From contig CANQMN010000009.1 of assembly GCA_947624965.1 (NCBI GenBank), positions 19,887 to 83,886 on the forward strand: a DNA stretch of 64,000 bases. Reading direction: 5' to 3'. The notes under the pieces were generated by a model, which was given only the letters and a program-made list of their open reading frames with translations, was not told the DNA's origin and did not search any database. Below are positions 1-9,774 of the stretch, one piece after another (within the stretch, counting starts at the first letter, position 1; every line of letters begins with the position of its first letter). The DNA comes from an uncultured Clostridia bacterium. Lineage in GTDB: Bacteria; Bacillota; Clostridia; Christensenellales; Borkfalkiaceae. A program made the position numbers and the translations under genes.

Positions 1-7
1 CTTTGGT

Positions 8-553
8 TCACTCGAACTGGTTGGCGATGATATCCGCGGTGAGGCGGGCAAGTTTGAGCGCGGAAGCGTCCATGACCGCGCCCTCCTCCACGGAAAAGAG
101 CGCGACCGCGCCGAGGCAGTCCCCGTTCGCCACGACGGGCACGATGACCTGCGCCGTCGGCGAAAAATCCCCCTCCGCGACGACGGGCATCATGTCCCCG
201 CCCTCCGCAAGGTTCGCGAGATAGTTCCCGCGCGTGGACATCAATTTCGTCATCGCCTCGGAAACCGTCTTCCCGACGAGCTGTTTTTTGCCCTGTCCGC
301 ACGCGGCGAGCACGGCGTCCGTGTCGCAGATGGCGGAAAGGTATCCGCTCTGTTCGTTGAGCGACTTCGCCGTCCCCTCCGCGAACCGCTCCACGGAAGC
401 GATGGGCGAATATTTTTTGAGCATAAGCTCGTCCCTGTCCGTAAACAGTTCGAGGGGGTCTCCCTCGCGGATGCGGAGCGTCCGCCTGATCTCCTTGGGG
501 ATGACGACGCGCCCCAGTTCGTCGATCCTCCTCACGATTCCCGTAGCCTTCAT
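8..553 (-). CDS. spoVT: Stage V sporulation protein T (SpoVT), AbrB-type regulator
   Basis: SpoVT is a forespore DNA-binding regulator that modulates sigma-G genes. The 181-residue product has the AbrB swapped-hairpin domain at about residues 1-50 (MKATGIVRRIDELGRVVIPK, then EIRRTLRIREGDPLEL) and a GAF-like C-terminal domain from about residue 55 to the end. That two-domain layout and length match the family. The ATG is preceded by a strong GGAGGT ribosome site. It is divergent from the AEC transporter gene. A sigma-G-like promoter is visible upstream. The gene is a main reason to place the organism in a spore-forming lineage. Confidence 0.93.
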   Translation of the reverse strand: MKATGIVRRIDELGRVVIPKEIRRTLRIREGDPLELFTDRDELMLKKYSPIASVERFAEGTAKSLNEQSGYLSAICDTDAVLAACGQGKKQLVGKTVSEAMTKLMSTRGNYLANLAEGGDMMPVVAEGDFSPTAQVIVPVVANGDCLGAVALFSVEEGAVMDASALKLARLTADIIANQFE

Positions 554-572
554 ACAAACCTCCGTATACCTT

Positions 573-603
573 CAATATGCGGAAGTTCAACGTTTCTATA
601 CGC
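573..603 (-). promoter_or_regulatory. Candidate sigma-F/G promoter of spoVT
   Basis: On the minus strand a GCGTATA element (597-603) and a CATATTG element (573-579) are 17 bp apart and lie about 20 bp before the spoVT start. They resemble the forespore sigma-factor consensus. There is no good sigma-A promoter here. The match is short, so confidence is low. Confidence 0.35.
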
Positions 604-660
604 AAAACCGTGCGGCGGGCGGCGCGGGATCGCTTCCGAAAAACCCGTACAAAAAAAGAA

Positions 661-689
661 TTGCCTTTTCCGCGCGCGCAAGGTATAAT
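661..689 (+). promoter_or_regulatory. Sigma-A promoter of the AEC transporter gene
   Basis: TTGCCT (661-666) and a perfect TATAAT (684-689) are separated by 17 bp. AAGGAGG at 701-707 and the ATG at 715 follow directly. Confidence 0.8.
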
Positions 690-714
690 AGACCCGTGCA
701 AAGGAGGCGCAACC

Positions 715-1698
715 ATGGCGCAGATCGTAACGAAAACGGCGCTCATCCTGCTCGTGCTCTTTCTCTTCATCCTGCCGGGCTTTTTGCTGAAAAAGACGGG
801 GCTCGTGCGGGCGGACAGCCTGTATTCGCTCGCCAACATCCTGCTCTATCTCTGCCAGCCCATGCTGTCCGTCAAGGCGTTCGCGGTGGACCCCGTCGCG
901 CCGACGGGCACGGTATACCTCAACTTCCTCTACGTTCTCCTCTTTTCGTTCGCGATGCTCTTTCTCGTGTTCGGCGCGAGCAAGCTCGCCTTCCGCTTTA
1001 TGCGCGCGCCCGAGGAGAGAAGAAAAAAGGACGTCCTCACCTTCATCGGAACGTTCTCCAACTGCTCCTTTGTGGGACTTCCCTTTATGGATATGTTCAC
1101 GGGCGGCGATTCCGAGGCGATGATGTATATCACCGTATTCGCCGTCGCCTTCAACGTGCTCGTGTGGACGCTGGGCGCCTACCTCATCACGCAGGACAAA
1201 AAGCAGATCTCCCTGAAAAAGGCGCTCTTCAACCCCTGTCTTGTGGGGAGTTTTGTGGGACTTCTCCTCTTTTCCGTACCCCAAATCAACATTTTCAACA
1301 TGGAGGAAGTCGCGGAACTGCGCCAGCTCGTCGTCTACACGGGGAACATGACCGCGCCCGTCTCCATGCTCGTGGTGGGCGTGCGGCTCGCCGAACTCTC
1401 CCCGCGGGAGCTGTTCTGCGACCCCAAAATTTATCTCGCCGCTTTCGTGCGGCTGTTCGTCTCCTTCGGCATCGCCTATCTCGTCGTTTTGCCCTTCAAG
1501 CTGACGGGGCTGTTCGACGCCTCCCCCTACGTCCTCATCGCGCCCGTCGTCGCGATGAGCATGCCGCCCGCCGCGACCATCGTCGCGTTCGCGGAAAAGT
1601 ACGACGGGGAAAAGCGGTTCGCCGCCGCGGCGTTCTCCGCGACGACCCTCTTTTCGGCGGTCTCCCTGCCCGTCGTCCTGCTCCTTCTCTCGCTATGA
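715..1698 (+). CDS. AEC family transporter (auxin efflux carrier type permease)
   Basis: This 327-residue polytopic membrane protein has about ten hydrophobic segments. Features are a first helix IVTKTALILLVLFLFILPGF, the family-typical LPGFLLKKTGLV region, and a paired second half with PVVAMSMPPAATIVAFAEKY. AEC carriers move organic acids or amino acids; the substrate cannot be read from sequence. I start it at ATG 715, not at the in-frame upstream codon at 577, because AAGGAGG sits 8 bases before 715 and the extra 46 residues are basic and not membrane-like. It is monocistronic, with its own promoter and a terminator right after the stop. Confidence 0.88.
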   Translation: MAQIVTKTALILLVLFLFILPGFLLKKTGLVRADSLYSLANILLYLCQPMLSVKAFAVDPVAPTGTVYLNFLYVLLFSFAMLFLVFGASKLAFRFMRAPEERRKKDVLTFIGTFSNCSFVGLPFMDMFTGGDSEAMMYITVFAVAFNVLVWTLGAYLITQDKKQISLKKALFNPCLVGSFVGLLLFSVPQINIFNMEEVAELRQLVVYTGNMTAPVSMLVVGVRLAELSPRELFCDPKIYLAAFVRLFVSFGIAYLVVLPFKLTGLFDASPYVLIAPVVAMSMPPAATIVAFAEKYDGEKRFAAAAFSATTLFSAVSLPVVLLLLSL

Positions 1699-1730
1699 AA
1701 AAAGCGGAGCCGCGGCTCCGCTTTTTGTTT
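1699..1730. terminator. Bidirectional terminator between AEC gene and aminotransferase
   Basis: The hairpin GCGGAGC-CGCG-GCTCCGC (1704-1721) has an A-run on the left and T5 on the right. It can end both the rightward AEC transcript and the leftward aminotransferase transcript, whose stop codon lies at its edge. Confidence 0.85.
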
Positions 1731-2911
1731 TACCGGTCGTATTCTCTGCGCAACGCTTCAAAGGCGGGCAGGCTCCTCTCGATGATCTTCCTGTCCACGC
1801 AATAGGAGATGCGCACGTACCCCTCCACGCCGAAACTGTCCGACGGCACGAGCAACAGCTCGTGCTTTTTTGCGCGCGCGCAGAACGCGGCGGCGGAGGG
1901 CTCGGGCGACTTCACGAACAGATAAAACGCCCCCTCGGGCAGGACGCACTCGTAGCCGTACGAACGGAGCGCATTCCACAGCAGGTCGCGGTTTTTGCGG
2001 TATTCCTCCACGTCCGCGGACTTCCCCGCACACCTTGCCACGACGTGCTGGAAGAGGACGGGCGCGCAGACGAACCCGAGCGCGCGCCCCGCGCCCGCGA
2101 CGGCGGCAAACACCTTCTCCGCCGCCGTGCACCGCGGCGAGACGGCGACATAGCCGATGCGCTCGCCCGCGAGCGAGAGCGATTTGGAGTACGAATAGCA
2201 GACGATGACGTCGTCGTAGACGTTCATGGGATAGACGGGGGGTGCGCCGTAGCACAGCTCGCGATAGGGCTCGTCGGCGAGGAGGAAAATCGGCTCCCCC
2301 TTTTCGGCGCTCTTTTTGCGCAGGAGCGCGCCGAGCGCGCGCATCTCCGCCTCCGTGTACACCGCGCCCGTGGGATTATTGGGAGAATTGACGATGACCG
2401 CCTTTGTCCGCCGCCCAATCGCCCCTTCGAGCGCGGCGAGATCGAGATGAAAATCGCCGCCCGCGCGCACCGCGACGAGCTTCGCGCCCGCCGCCTCCGT
2501 AAAGACGCGGTATTCGGGGAAGAAGGGCGCGACGGCGATAAATTCGTCCCCCTCCTCCGCGAGCGCGTGCACCGCGGCGGTGAGAGATGCCGCCGCCCCG
2601 CACGTCATATAGACGAGGTCGGGGGGCAGGGGAACGCCGAACGCGCGGCGCACTTCGTCGGCGATCGCCTTCCGCACTTCGGGCGCGCCCGCCGCGGACG
2701 TGTAGCCGTGGAGCGTCTCCGCGGGCGTCTCCGCGATGAGGCGCAAAATTTCCCCGTTCACGCACGGGGGCGCGGGCACGCTGGGATTGCCGAGCGAAAA
2801 ATCGAACACGTTCTCCGCGCCGATCTCCGCCTTGCGGCGGGCGCCGTATTCAAACAGCTCCCGTATCTCCGAGCGTTCTTCCCCCAATTTTTGCATATGT
2901 TTGTTGATCAT
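1730..2911 (-). CDS. PLP-dependent class I/II aminotransferase
   Basis: A fold-type I aminotransferase of 393 residues. Signatures are the substrate-site loop SPNNPTGAVY, the aspartate-tyrosine motif ADEPYREL, and the Schiff-base lysine motif SYSKSLSLAGERIGY. The amino-acid substrate is uncertain; the AspB/AlaT group is likely. I choose ATG 2911 because AAAGGAG lies just upstream (2917-2923); the 34 residues further upstream are low-complexity and basic. It is downstream of uvrA on the same strand but separated by a 380-bp repeat-bearing gap, so it may have its own promoter in that gap. Confidence 0.9.
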   Translation of the reverse strand: MINKHMQKLGEERSEIRELFEYGARRKAEIGAENVFDFSLGNPSVPAPPCVNGEILRLIAETPAETLHGYTSAAGAPEVRKAIADEVRRAFGVPLPPDLVYMTCGAAASLTAAVHALAEEGDEFIAVAPFFPEYRVFTEAAGAKLVAVRAGGDFHLDLAALEGAIGRRTKAVIVNSPNNPTGAVYTEAEMRALGALLRKKSAEKGEPIFLLADEPYRELCYGAPPVYPMNVYDDVIVCYSYSKSLSLAGERIGYVAVSPRCTAAEKVFAAVAGAGRALGFVCAPVLFQHVVARCAGKSADVEEYRKNRDLLWNALRSYGYECVLPEGAFYLFVKSPEPSAAAFCARAKKHELLLVPSDSFGVEGYVRISYCVDRKIIERSLPAFEALRREYDR

Positions 2912-2978
2912 GATGACTCCTTTGGGGAATATAGGCGTACCCCCTCCCCGTTTGCGCCGCCGGGCTACTGCGGCATTT

Positions 2979-3130
2979 GGCGCGGAGCAGGGTCTCCCTG
3001 CGCCAGCGCACACAATTTGCGCGACACTTCGCGCTTACTGTCCGATAGGACGAAGAAGAGCGCGAGCAAGTTACAGCGACGCGGAAGGTTTCCTCGTGCG
3101 ATTTTTTTCGTCAGCAAAAAATCGCACGAA
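2979..3130. repeat. Structured tandem repeat, copy 1
   Basis: First of two near-identical 152-bp units with a 160-bp period. It contains, in order, a GCAGGG/CCCTGC hairpin, a GCGCGA-CACT-TCGCGC hairpin, a GTCC-GATA-GGAC hairpin, a GGAA/TTCC hairpin, and a long TCGTGCGATTTTTT inverted repeat. It fills most of the gap between uvrA and the aminotransferase gene. Confidence 0.9.
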
Positions 3131-3138
3131 TCCTTTAC

Positions 3139-3290
3139 GGCGCGGAGCAGGGTCTCCCTGCGTCAGCGCACACAATTTGCCGAACCCTTTCGGCTTAATG
3201 TCCGATAAGACGAAGAAGAGCGCGGGTAAGTTACAGCGACGCGGAAGGTTTCCTCGTGCGATTTTTTTCGTCAGCAAAAAATCGCACGAA
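3139..3290. repeat. Structured tandem repeat, copy 2
   Basis: Second copy of the 152-bp unit. Most bases match copy 1, but the second hairpin reads GCCGAA-CCCT-TTCGGC in place of GCGCGA-CACT-TCGCGC. Both arms have changed together and pairing is kept. It ends four bases before the uvrA stop codon. Confidence 0.9.
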
Positions 3291-3293
3291 ATT

Positions 3294-6107
3294 TTACAGG
3301 ACTTTTTTCAAAAATTGTCCCGTGTAGCTCTGCGCGACTTCGGCGACTTCCTCGGGCGTGCCCGTGCAGACGATCGTCCCGCCGCCGTCGCCGCCCTCGG
3401 GACCGAGGTCGATGATGTGGTCGGCGATCTTTACTACGTCGAGGTTGTGCTCGATGACGAGCACGGTGTTTCCGCCGTCGCGGAGCTTCATGAGAATGCC
3501 GACGAGCTTTTCCACGTCGTAGCTGTGCAGACCCGTCGTGGGCTCGTCGAGGATATAGAACGTCTTGCCCGTGGAGCGTTTGGAGAGCTCGGTCGCGAGC
3601 TTCACGCGCTGCGCCTCGCCGCCCGAGAGCGTCGTCGCGCTCTGCCCGAGCTTGATATACCCGAGCCCCACTTCGTTGAGCGTGGAGACCTTGTTGTAGA
3701 TGGAGGGGTGCGCCTTGAAAAATTCGCACGCCTCCTCCACCGTCATTTCGAGCACGTCCGAGATATTTTTGCCCTTGTAGCGCACTTCGAGCGTCTCGCG
3801 GTTGTACCGCTTGCCGCCGCACACCTCGCAGGGGACGTACACGTCGGGCAAGAAGTGCATCTCGATCTTCATGATGCCGTCGCCCTCGCAGTTTTCGCAC
3901 CGCCCCCCGGGGACGTTAAAGGAGAATCTGCCCGCCTTGAACCCCATCGCCTTGGCGTCCGCCGTCTGCGCGAACAGCTCGCGGATGGCGGAAAAAACGC
4001 CCGTATAGGTGGCGGGATTGGAGCGCGGCGTGCGCCCGATGGGAGATTGGTCGATGGCGATGACCTTGTCGAAATATTCCAGCCCCGAATATGCGCCGCT
4101 CTTCCCCGTGGGAAGGCGTGCGCCGTTGAGCTCGTTGGAGAGGATGGGGAGAATAATTTCGTTGACGAGCGAACTCTTGCCCGAGCCGCTCACCCCCGTG
4201 ACCGCGGTGATGAGCCCCGCGGGGATCTCCGCCGTGATGCCCTTCAAATTGTTTTGGCGGCAATCGGTGACGCGGAAGTACCGCCCGTCCTTTTCCTTGC
4301 GGACCGCGGGCACCTCGATCTTCCGCCGCCCCGCGAGGAAGTCCCCCGTGATGGAGCGCGGCTCGTTCATAATGTCCTCCGCCGTGCCGCATGCGACGAC
4401 TTCACCGCCGTGCACGCCCGCCTTGGGACCGATGTCCACGATATAGTCCGCCGCCCTCATCGTCTCCTCGTCGTGCTCGACGACGATGAGGGTGTTGCCG
4501 ATGTCGCGCAGACCCTTCAAAGAATCGAGCAGCCGCGCGTTGTCCCGCTGGTGGAGCCCGATGCTCGGCTCGTCGAGAATGTACAGAACGCCCGTGAGCG
4601 CGGAGCCGATCTGCGTGGCGAGGCGGATGCGCTGGCTCTCCCCGCCCGAGAGCGTCGCCGCGTTCCGCGAGAGGGTGAGATAGTCGAGCCCGACGCCCAC
4701 GAGAAAGCGGATGCGGCTCTTTATCTCTTTGAGAACGACGCCCGCGATCGCGGCTTGGGTGGGCGTGAGCGAGAGCCCGTCCAAAAATCCCGCGAGCGCA
4801 GAGACGGGCATTTCGCACACTTCGGCGATATTTTTGCCGCCCAGCGTTACCGCGAGCGCCTCTTTTTTGAGCCGCCGCCCGTGGCAGACGGGGCAATCGG
4901 ACGTGCGCATGTACCGTTCGATGTCCCACTTTACGCCCACCGAACTCGTTTGATTGTATCTCCGCTCCAAATTGTTGACAAAGCCCTCCCAGCCCACTTG
5001 AATAGTGGATTGGTAGGTACGGCTCCGGAAGTCCAAATCGATCTTTTCCCCGCCGTTGCCGTACATCAGAAGTTCAAAAATGCCGTCGGGCAGGTCCTTG
5101 ACGGGCACATCGAGGGAGAAATGATAGTGCCGCGCGAGCGCTTCCACATAGGTCTGCGTGACGCTCGGCGAATCGAGCATCCAGCCGCTGATGCGGATGG
5201 CGCCCTCGCGGAGCGTCTTGGTGCGGTCGGGGCAGATGAGGTCGGCGTCCACCGCCTGTTTGAAGCCCAGCCCCGTGCATTCGGGGCAGGCTCCCCACGG
5301 CGTATTGAAGGAGAAGAGGCGGGGTTCGATCTCCTCGATGGAGATGCCGCAGTCGGGACAGGCGTACCGCGAGGAATACAGCGTCTCCTCTTCGTCGCGG
5401 TCCACGATGACGAGCCCGTCCGAGAGTTTCAGCGCGGTCTCCAAGCTCTCCGTGAGCCGTTTGAGAATGCCCTCCTTCACGACGAGGCGGTCGATGACGA
5501 CGGAGATGTTGTGTTTTACGTTCTTGTCGAGGGAAATTTCCTCTTGCAGGTCGTAGACGATGCCGTCGATCTTGACGCGGGCATAGCCGCTCTTGCGGAA
5601 GGAGGCGAGCTCCTTCTTGTATTCGCCCTTCTTCCCCCGCACGACGGGCGCGGCGACGAGAAACTTGGTCCCCGCGGGCATTTCCATCACCCTGTCGGCG
5701 ATCTCGTCCACCGTTTGGCGCCTTATCTCCCTGCCGCATTTGGGACAGTGCGGGACCCCCGCGCGCGCGAACAGAAGGCGCAAATAGTCGTAGATCTCGG
5801 TAACTGTGCCCACCGTGGAGCGCGGGTTGTGCGACGTCGTCTTTTGGTCGATGGAGATGGCGGGCGAGAGCCCGTCGATGCTCTCCACGTTCGGCTTTTC
5901 CATCATGCCGAGGAACTGCCGCGCGTACGAGGAGAGGCTCTCCATGTACCGCCTCTGTCCCTCCGCGAAGATGGTATCGAACGCGAGCGTGGATTTCCCG
6001 CTCCCCGAGAGCCCCGTGAATACGGTGAGGCTCCCGCGCGGGATATGCACGTCGATGTTTTTGAGGTTGTTTTCTTTCGCCCCTTTGACGAAAATTTCTT
6101 CTTTCAT
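3294..6107 (-). CDS. uvrA: Excinuclease ABC subunit A
   Basis: UvrA is the damage-sensing ATPase of nucleotide excision repair. The 937-residue product has the first P-loop GLSGSGKST at 32-40, a second P-loop GVSGSGKSS in the C-terminal half, two LSGGE signature motifs, and zinc-binding CxxC pairs (CPDC/CPEC in the first half, CENC/CEVCGG in the second). Length fits the family (about 940). The ATG at 6107 overlaps the stop of the upstream fusion gene as ATGA, so translation is probably coupled. The in-frame 120 residues upstream of this ATG belong to the antisense of another frame and are rejected. It is the third gene of a uvrB operon. Confidence 0.97.
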   Translation of the reverse strand: MKEEIFVKGAKENNLKNIDVHIPRGSLTVFTGLSGSGKSTLAFDTIFAEGQRRYMESLSSYARQFLGMMEKPNVESIDGLSPAISIDQKTTSHNPRSTVGTVTEIYDYLRLLFARAGVPHCPKCGREIRRQTVDEIADRVMEMPAGTKFLVAAPVVRGKKGEYKKELASFRKSGYARVKIDGIVYDLQEEISLDKNVKHNISVVIDRLVVKEGILKRLTESLETALKLSDGLVIVDRDEEETLYSSRYACPDCGISIEEIEPRLFSFNTPWGACPECTGLGFKQAVDADLICPDRTKTLREGAIRISGWMLDSPSVTQTYVEALARHYHFSLDVPVKDLPDGIFELLMYGNGGEKIDLDFRSRTYQSTIQVGWEGFVNNLERRYNQTSSVGVKWDIERYMRTSDCPVCHGRRLKKEALAVTLGGKNIAEVCEMPVSALAGFLDGLSLTPTQAAIAGVVLKEIKSRIRFLVGVGLDYLTLSRNAATLSGGESQRIRLATQIGSALTGVLYILDEPSIGLHQRDNARLLDSLKGLRDIGNTLIVVEHDEETMRAADYIVDIGPKAGVHGGEVVACGTAEDIMNEPRSITGDFLAGRRKIEVPAVRKEKDGRYFRVTDCRQNNLKGITAEIPAGLITAVTGVSGSGKSSLVNEIILPILSNELNGARLPTGKSGAYSGLEYFDKVIAIDQSPIGRTPRSNPATYTGVFSAIRELFAQTADAKAMGFKAGRFSFNVPGGRCENCEGDGIMKIEMHFLPDVYVPCEVCGGKRYNRETLEVRYKGKNISDVLEMTVEEACEFFKAHPSIYNKVSTLNEVGLGYIKLGQSATTLSGGEAQRVKLATELSKRSTGKTFYILDEPTTGLHSYDVEKLVGILMKLRDGGNTVLVIEHNLDVVKIADHIIDLGPEGGDGGGTIVCTGTPEEVAEVAQSYTGQFLKKVL

Positions 6108-7327
6108 ATCTTTTCTCTGTACCAATAGTCGTAGAGACGCGTAAACCCGAGCGAGCGGCACAGTTCGAGCGCGGGAAGATTGGCGGCGCGCACCAAAAGA
6201 TACGCCCGCTTGGCGCCCGCGCGCTTCGCCTCGTTGAGGAGCCGCCCGCACAGCGCGCTCCCCACGCCCTTGCGGCGGAAATCGGGATGCACGCGCAGGC
6301 AATACAGCCCGACGTCCTCCCCCTCGCGCACCGAAAATCCCACGCCGACGACGCGGTCGCCCTCCGTCGCGGAGGCGAACAGCCGTTCCCCGCGCGCCGC
6401 GGTAAAGCGCAGGCTCTCGTCGCGGTATCCCGCCGCGCGTTCGAGCGCGAAGTAGTTTTTCAGCCATTCCGCGGAGGGCTCGCTCTCCGTTCGGATGTTC
6501 CCCCCGCGCGAAAAGGCGGGGATCTTATCGAGCGCGTACGCCGCGCACGTCTTTACGACGGGATAACCCGCCTTTTCGAGCAGACCGTCCAGCGCGACGT
6601 CCGCCGCGGTGAGGCGGAAGCGGCAGGGTTTCCCGAAGGCAGCCGCCCGCGCCTCGCATGCCGCGACGCCCGCCGCAAGGTCGCCCTTCGGCACCGCCGC
6701 CGCGTAAAAGGGCGACGTTCCGTCCGCACGGGAAGAGAGCCGTTCGATTGCGAGAATGCGCAGGACGCGCTCCGTCTGTTCGGCGATCTGCCGCCAGTTC
6801 GCGCCGCCGAACGCCACTTCGTGCGCGCGCAGAAGATTGTGCCGCCCCACGGCGAGCACGGCATAGACGCCCGCCGCCTGCGCCGCGGCGCAGGTATCCG
6901 CGTTGTCGTCGATGAGGATATCTATCTTGTGTTCCGCGCAGTAGCCCGCCTTATCCGTAACTTCCGCGACGAGCGCGTCGTACGGAATGCGCCGCTTTTC
7001 CAGCCAGTCGCGGCTCACGCGTTCGGGATTGACGAACCACTCTTTGAGGCGGGAGGTGAGAATGACGATCTCGTGCCCCGCCGCCCGCCACGACGCGAGC
7101 GCCTCCTTCGCCCCCTTGCGCGCCGCGGCGTCCGTAAACGCGGCGATCCCGCCCGCATGCACAAATTCCAGCACGTCGTCGAGCGTCCAATCGTATACGT
7201 TGACGAACATGTTGGAATAGGGGTCTTTGAGTTTGAAGGGCAATTTGCGCGCCGCGATATACGCGCCGGCTCTGCCGACGCGATCGACGATGTTCAACGT
7301 GTCGTCGATGTCAACTGCGATCCTCAT
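6104..7327 (-). CDS. Nucleotidase-like HAD domain fused to GNAT acetyltransferase
   Basis: This 407-residue protein joins two domains. Residues 1 to about 190 look like a HAD phosphatase of the 5'-nucleotidase (NT5C/YqfW) type: DIDDT nucleophile motif at 6-10, LTSR at motif II, and DILIDDN at motif IV. The C-terminal part, from about 255 to the end, is a GNAT acetyltransferase with the acetyl-CoA loop [13 protein letters not shown] at about 347-359. The middle (about 195-255) may be a degenerate GNAT half. It lies between uvrB (10-bp gap) and uvrA (4-base overlap), so it is co-expressed with excision repair. The link may be functional or only positional. The substrates of both domains are unknown. 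Confidence 0.8.
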   Translation of the reverse strand: MRIAVDIDDTLNIVDRVGRAGAYIAARKLPFKLKDPYSNMFVNVYDWTLDDVLEFVHAGGIAAFTDAAARKGAKEALASWRAAGHEIVILTSRLKEWFVNPERVSRDWLEKRRIPYDALVAEVTDKAGYCAEHKIDILIDDNADTCAAAQAAGVYAVLAVGRHNLLRAHEVAFGGANWRQIAEQTERVLRILAIERLSSRADGTSPFYAAAVPKGDLAAGVAACEARAAAFGKPCRFRLTAADVALDGLLEKAGYPVVKTCAAYALDKIPAFSRGGNIRTESEPSAEWLKNYFALERAAGYRDESLRFTAARGERLFASATEGDRVVGVGFSVREGEDVGLYCLRVHPDFRRKGVGSALCGRLLNEAKRAGAKRAYLLVRAANLPALELCRSLGFTRLYDYWYREKI

Positions 7328-7337
7328 CCGTACCTCG

Positions 7338-9299
7338 TTATTTTCTCATGCGTTTTTTGAGCTCCGCGATCGCCTCGCGGATCTCGATCGCCCGCTCGAA
7401 ATCGAGCGCGTTGGACGCCACCTTCATGAGCGCTTTCAGCTTCTCGATCTCCTCGGGGATATCCTTCGCCTTGATCTCCGCCGTCTTGGACGCCTTCCCC
7501 GTGATGGCGAGCGTAGACTTTACTTCCTTTACGATGGTCCGCGGCACGATGCCGTGCGCCGCATTGTACGCCTGCTGTTTGGCGCGGCGGCGGTTGGTCT
7601 CGCCGATGGCGCGCTCCATACTGCCCGTCATCTCGTCCGCATACATGACGACGCGCCCCTCCGCGTTCCGCGCCGCCCTTCCTATCGTCTGCACGAGGGA
7701 GGTCTCGCTGCGCAAGAACCCCTCCTTGTCCGCGTCTAAAATGGCGACAAGTTTGACTTCGGGAAGATCGAGCCCCTCGCGCAAGAGGTTGATGCCGCAG
7801 AGGACGTCGAACTCGCCCGAACGCAGCCCGTTCACGATGTCGATGCGCTCCAACGTGTCGATATCCGAATGCATGTAGCGCACTTTGACGCCGTTTTCCT
7901 TCATGTAATCGGTGAGGGACTCCGCCATGCGCTTGGTGAGCGTTGTAACGAGCGCCCGCCCGCCGCTCTTCACCGCCTCGTGCACTTCGGACAAGAGATC
8001 GTCGATCTGCCCCTTGGTGGGCTTGACCGTAACGGGCGGATCCAAGAGCCCCGTCGGGCGGATGAGCTGTTCGACGACCTGCCCCGCCTGCTCCAATTCG
8101 TAGGGCGCGGGCGTCGCCGAAACGCAGATGAGCTGCGGGATGCGCGCGTCGAACTCCTCAAACGTCAAAGGTCTGTTGTCGAACGCCGATTTCATGCGGA
8201 AGCCGTACTCCACGAGATTTATTTTTCTCGCCCTGTCTCCGTTGTACATCGCGCGGATCTGCGGAATGGTCATGTGGCTCTCGTCGATAAAGACGAGAAA
8301 GTTTTTCGGAAAATAGTCGAGGAGGGTAAACGAGGGCTGTCCGGGGCTCCGCCCGTCGAAGTAGCGGGAATAGTTTTCGATGCCCGAACAGTACCCGATC
8401 TCCCGCATCATTTCGAGGTCGTGCTCCGTCCGCTGGCGGAGGCGCTGCGCTTCCAAAAGTTTGCCCGCGTCCTCGAACGCCTTTACCTCCCCTTCGAGGT
8501 CCTGCTCGATCATGGAGAGCGCGCAGGCGAGCCGCTCGCTTCCCACCGCATAGTGGCTGGCGGGAAAGACGACGGCGTGTTTGAGCTCGGAGACGATCTT
8601 GCCCGTTACGACGTCCTCCTCGCAGATGCGGTCGATCTCGTCGCCGAAAAATTCGACGCGGAGCGCGACCTCCGAATTGGACGCGGGGAAGATCTCGACG
8701 ACGTCCCCCCGCACGCGGAAGGTGGAACGCTTGAAATCGGTATCGTTGCGCGAATACTGGATGCCGATGAGGCGGGACAAAAGCTCGTTCCGCTCCATCT
8801 CCTGCCCCGGGCGCAGGGAGATGCCGAGGCGGAAAAACTCCTCGGGCGCGCCGAGCCCGTAGATACACGAGACGGAGGAGACGACGACAACGTCGTCCCG
8901 CTCGCCCAAGGAGCACGTCGCGGCGTTGCGGAGCTTATCGATCTCGTCGTTCATCGACATGTCCTTCTCGATGTATGTATCCGTCGAGGGAATGTAGCTC
9001 TCGGGCTGGTAATAATCGTAGTAGGAGACGAAATACTCCACCCTGTTCTCGGGGAAAAACGCGCGGAACTCGTTGCACAGCTGCGCCGCGAGCGTCTTGT
9101 TGTGCGCGATGACGAGCGTCGGTCTGCCCACGTTTTTGATGACGTTCGCCATCGTGAACGTCTTTCCGCTCCCCGTTACCCCCATGAGGACCTGCGTGCG
9201 GATGCCGTCCTCCACGCCCTCCGTGAGCGCGGCGATCGCCTCGGGCTGGTCGCCCGTCGGCGCAAAGGGAGCATGCAGTTTGAAATCGTAATGTTCCAT
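7338..9299 (-). CDS. uvrB: Excinuclease ABC subunit B
   Basis: UvrB is the damage-verification helicase-like subunit that loads UvrC. The 653-residue product has P-loop GVTGSGKT at 40-47, the beta-hairpin motif [12 protein letters not shown], the helicase motif DESH, the QTIGRAARN motif and a C-terminal UVR domain ([18 protein letters not shown]). Its length is typical. ATG 9299 starts the family-typical N-terminus; the 80 in-frame residues upstream are non-coding. There is no clear Shine-Dalgarno. A very good sigma-A promoter lies 50-78 bp upstream. uvrC is not in this window. Confidence 0.97.
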   Translation of the reverse strand: MEHYDFKLHAPFAPTGDQPEAIAALTEGVEDGIRTQVLMGVTGSGKTFTMANVIKNVGRPTLVIAHNKTLAAQLCNEFRAFFPENRVEYFVSYYDYYQPESYIPSTDTYIEKDMSMNDEIDKLRNAATCSLGERDDVVVVSSVSCIYGLGAPEEFFRLGISLRPGQEMERNELLSRLIGIQYSRNDTDFKRSTFRVRGDVVEIFPASNSEVALRVEFFGDEIDRICEEDVVTGKIVSELKHAVVFPASHYAVGSERLACALSMIEQDLEGEVKAFEDAGKLLEAQRLRQRTEHDLEMMREIGYCSGIENYSRYFDGRSPGQPSFTLLDYFPKNFLVFIDESHMTIPQIRAMYNGDRARKINLVEYGFRMKSAFDNRPLTFEEFDARIPQLICVSATPAPYELEQAGQVVEQLIRPTGLLDPPVTVKPTKGQIDDLLSEVHEAVKSGGRALVTTLTKRMAESLTDYMKENGVKVRYMHSDIDTLERIDIVNGLRSGEFDVLCGINLLREGLDLPEVKLVAILDADKEGFLRSETSLVQTIGRAARNAEGRVVMYADEMTGSMERAIGETNRRRAKQQAYNAAHGIVPRTIVKEVKSTLAITGKASKTAEIKAKDIPEEIEKLKALMKVASNALDFERAIEIREAIAELKKRMRK

Positions 9300-9348
9300 G
9301 GCGACCCGCTGCGCGCCCCGCACGGGAGCGCGAACAAACGTTTGAATT

Positions 9349-9377
9349 ATTGTATCGCTTTCCCGCGGATTTGTCAA
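9349..9377 (-). promoter_or_regulatory. Sigma-A promoter of the uvrB operon
   Basis: On the minus strand a perfect TTGACA (9372-9377) and TACAAT (9349-9354) are 17 bp apart. It drives uvrB, the nucleotidase-GNAT fusion and uvrA. I did not see a convincing LexA box. Confidence 0.85.
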
Positions 9378-9390
9378 CGGTTTTTGCGCG

Positions 9391-9762
9391 TCAAGCGAGC
9401 AAATTTTTGAGGAGGATGCCGACGACCGCCGAGAGCACGGCGAGCGCGACGGTAATGGCGACGCGGACGGCGAGCGAGCGTTTGCGGCGGCTGCCCTCCC
9501 GCTTGTAGCCGAGCCCCGCTTCCCGCATGTGGAACACATAGACGCGCTCCCCCTTGCGTTCGGAGGCGATGAGCTCGAAATAGCCGTCCAGTTCGAGCGC
9601 GCGGAGGGTGCGTTCCAGCTTGTCCTCGTCGAACCCCGCCCGCGGCGGAAGGAGGGCGAGCAGTTCGTAGGGGGAGGCGAGCATGCGCTCTCTGCCGCCC
9701 GCGAGGGTGAACACGGCGTTCATCACCTCGTCCTCTCTGCGGTTGAGATTTTCGTTCAGCAC
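9391..9762 (-). CDS. Small protein with winged-helix-like region and C-terminal membrane anchor
   Basis: Not a family I recognise. The 123 residues start with a predicted helical, winged-helix-like part at about 1-75 ([20 protein letters not shown], then [13 protein letters not shown]). A basic linker ([12 protein letters not shown]) and one C-terminal membrane helix ([18 protein letters not shown]) follow. It starts with GTG after a GGGGG ribosome site. The gene just upstream has the same architecture, so the two are probably diverged paralogues. Both are in the glnS operon tail. A tail-anchored cytosolic DNA-binding-fold protein is the best reading. Confidence 0.7.
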   Translation of the reverse strand: MLNENLNRREDEVMNAVFTLAGGRERMLASPYELLALLPPRAGFDEDKLERTLRALELDGYFELIASERKGERVYVFHMREAGLGYKREGSRRKRSLAVRVAITVALAVLSAVVGILLKNLLA

Positions 9763-9774
9763 GTTCCCGCCCCC

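Noticed and set aside
3071..3277. Small coding frames across the 152-bp tandem repeat
   Set aside because: Frames exist on both strands, but the compensatory hairpin changes fit structure better than coding, and no ribosome site precedes them.
2736..6128. 1130-residue rightward open frame opposite uvrA
   Set aside because: It is the antisense shadow of uvrA and its flanking repeat. Composition is Arg/His/Asp-rich without motifs, and uvrA is certain.
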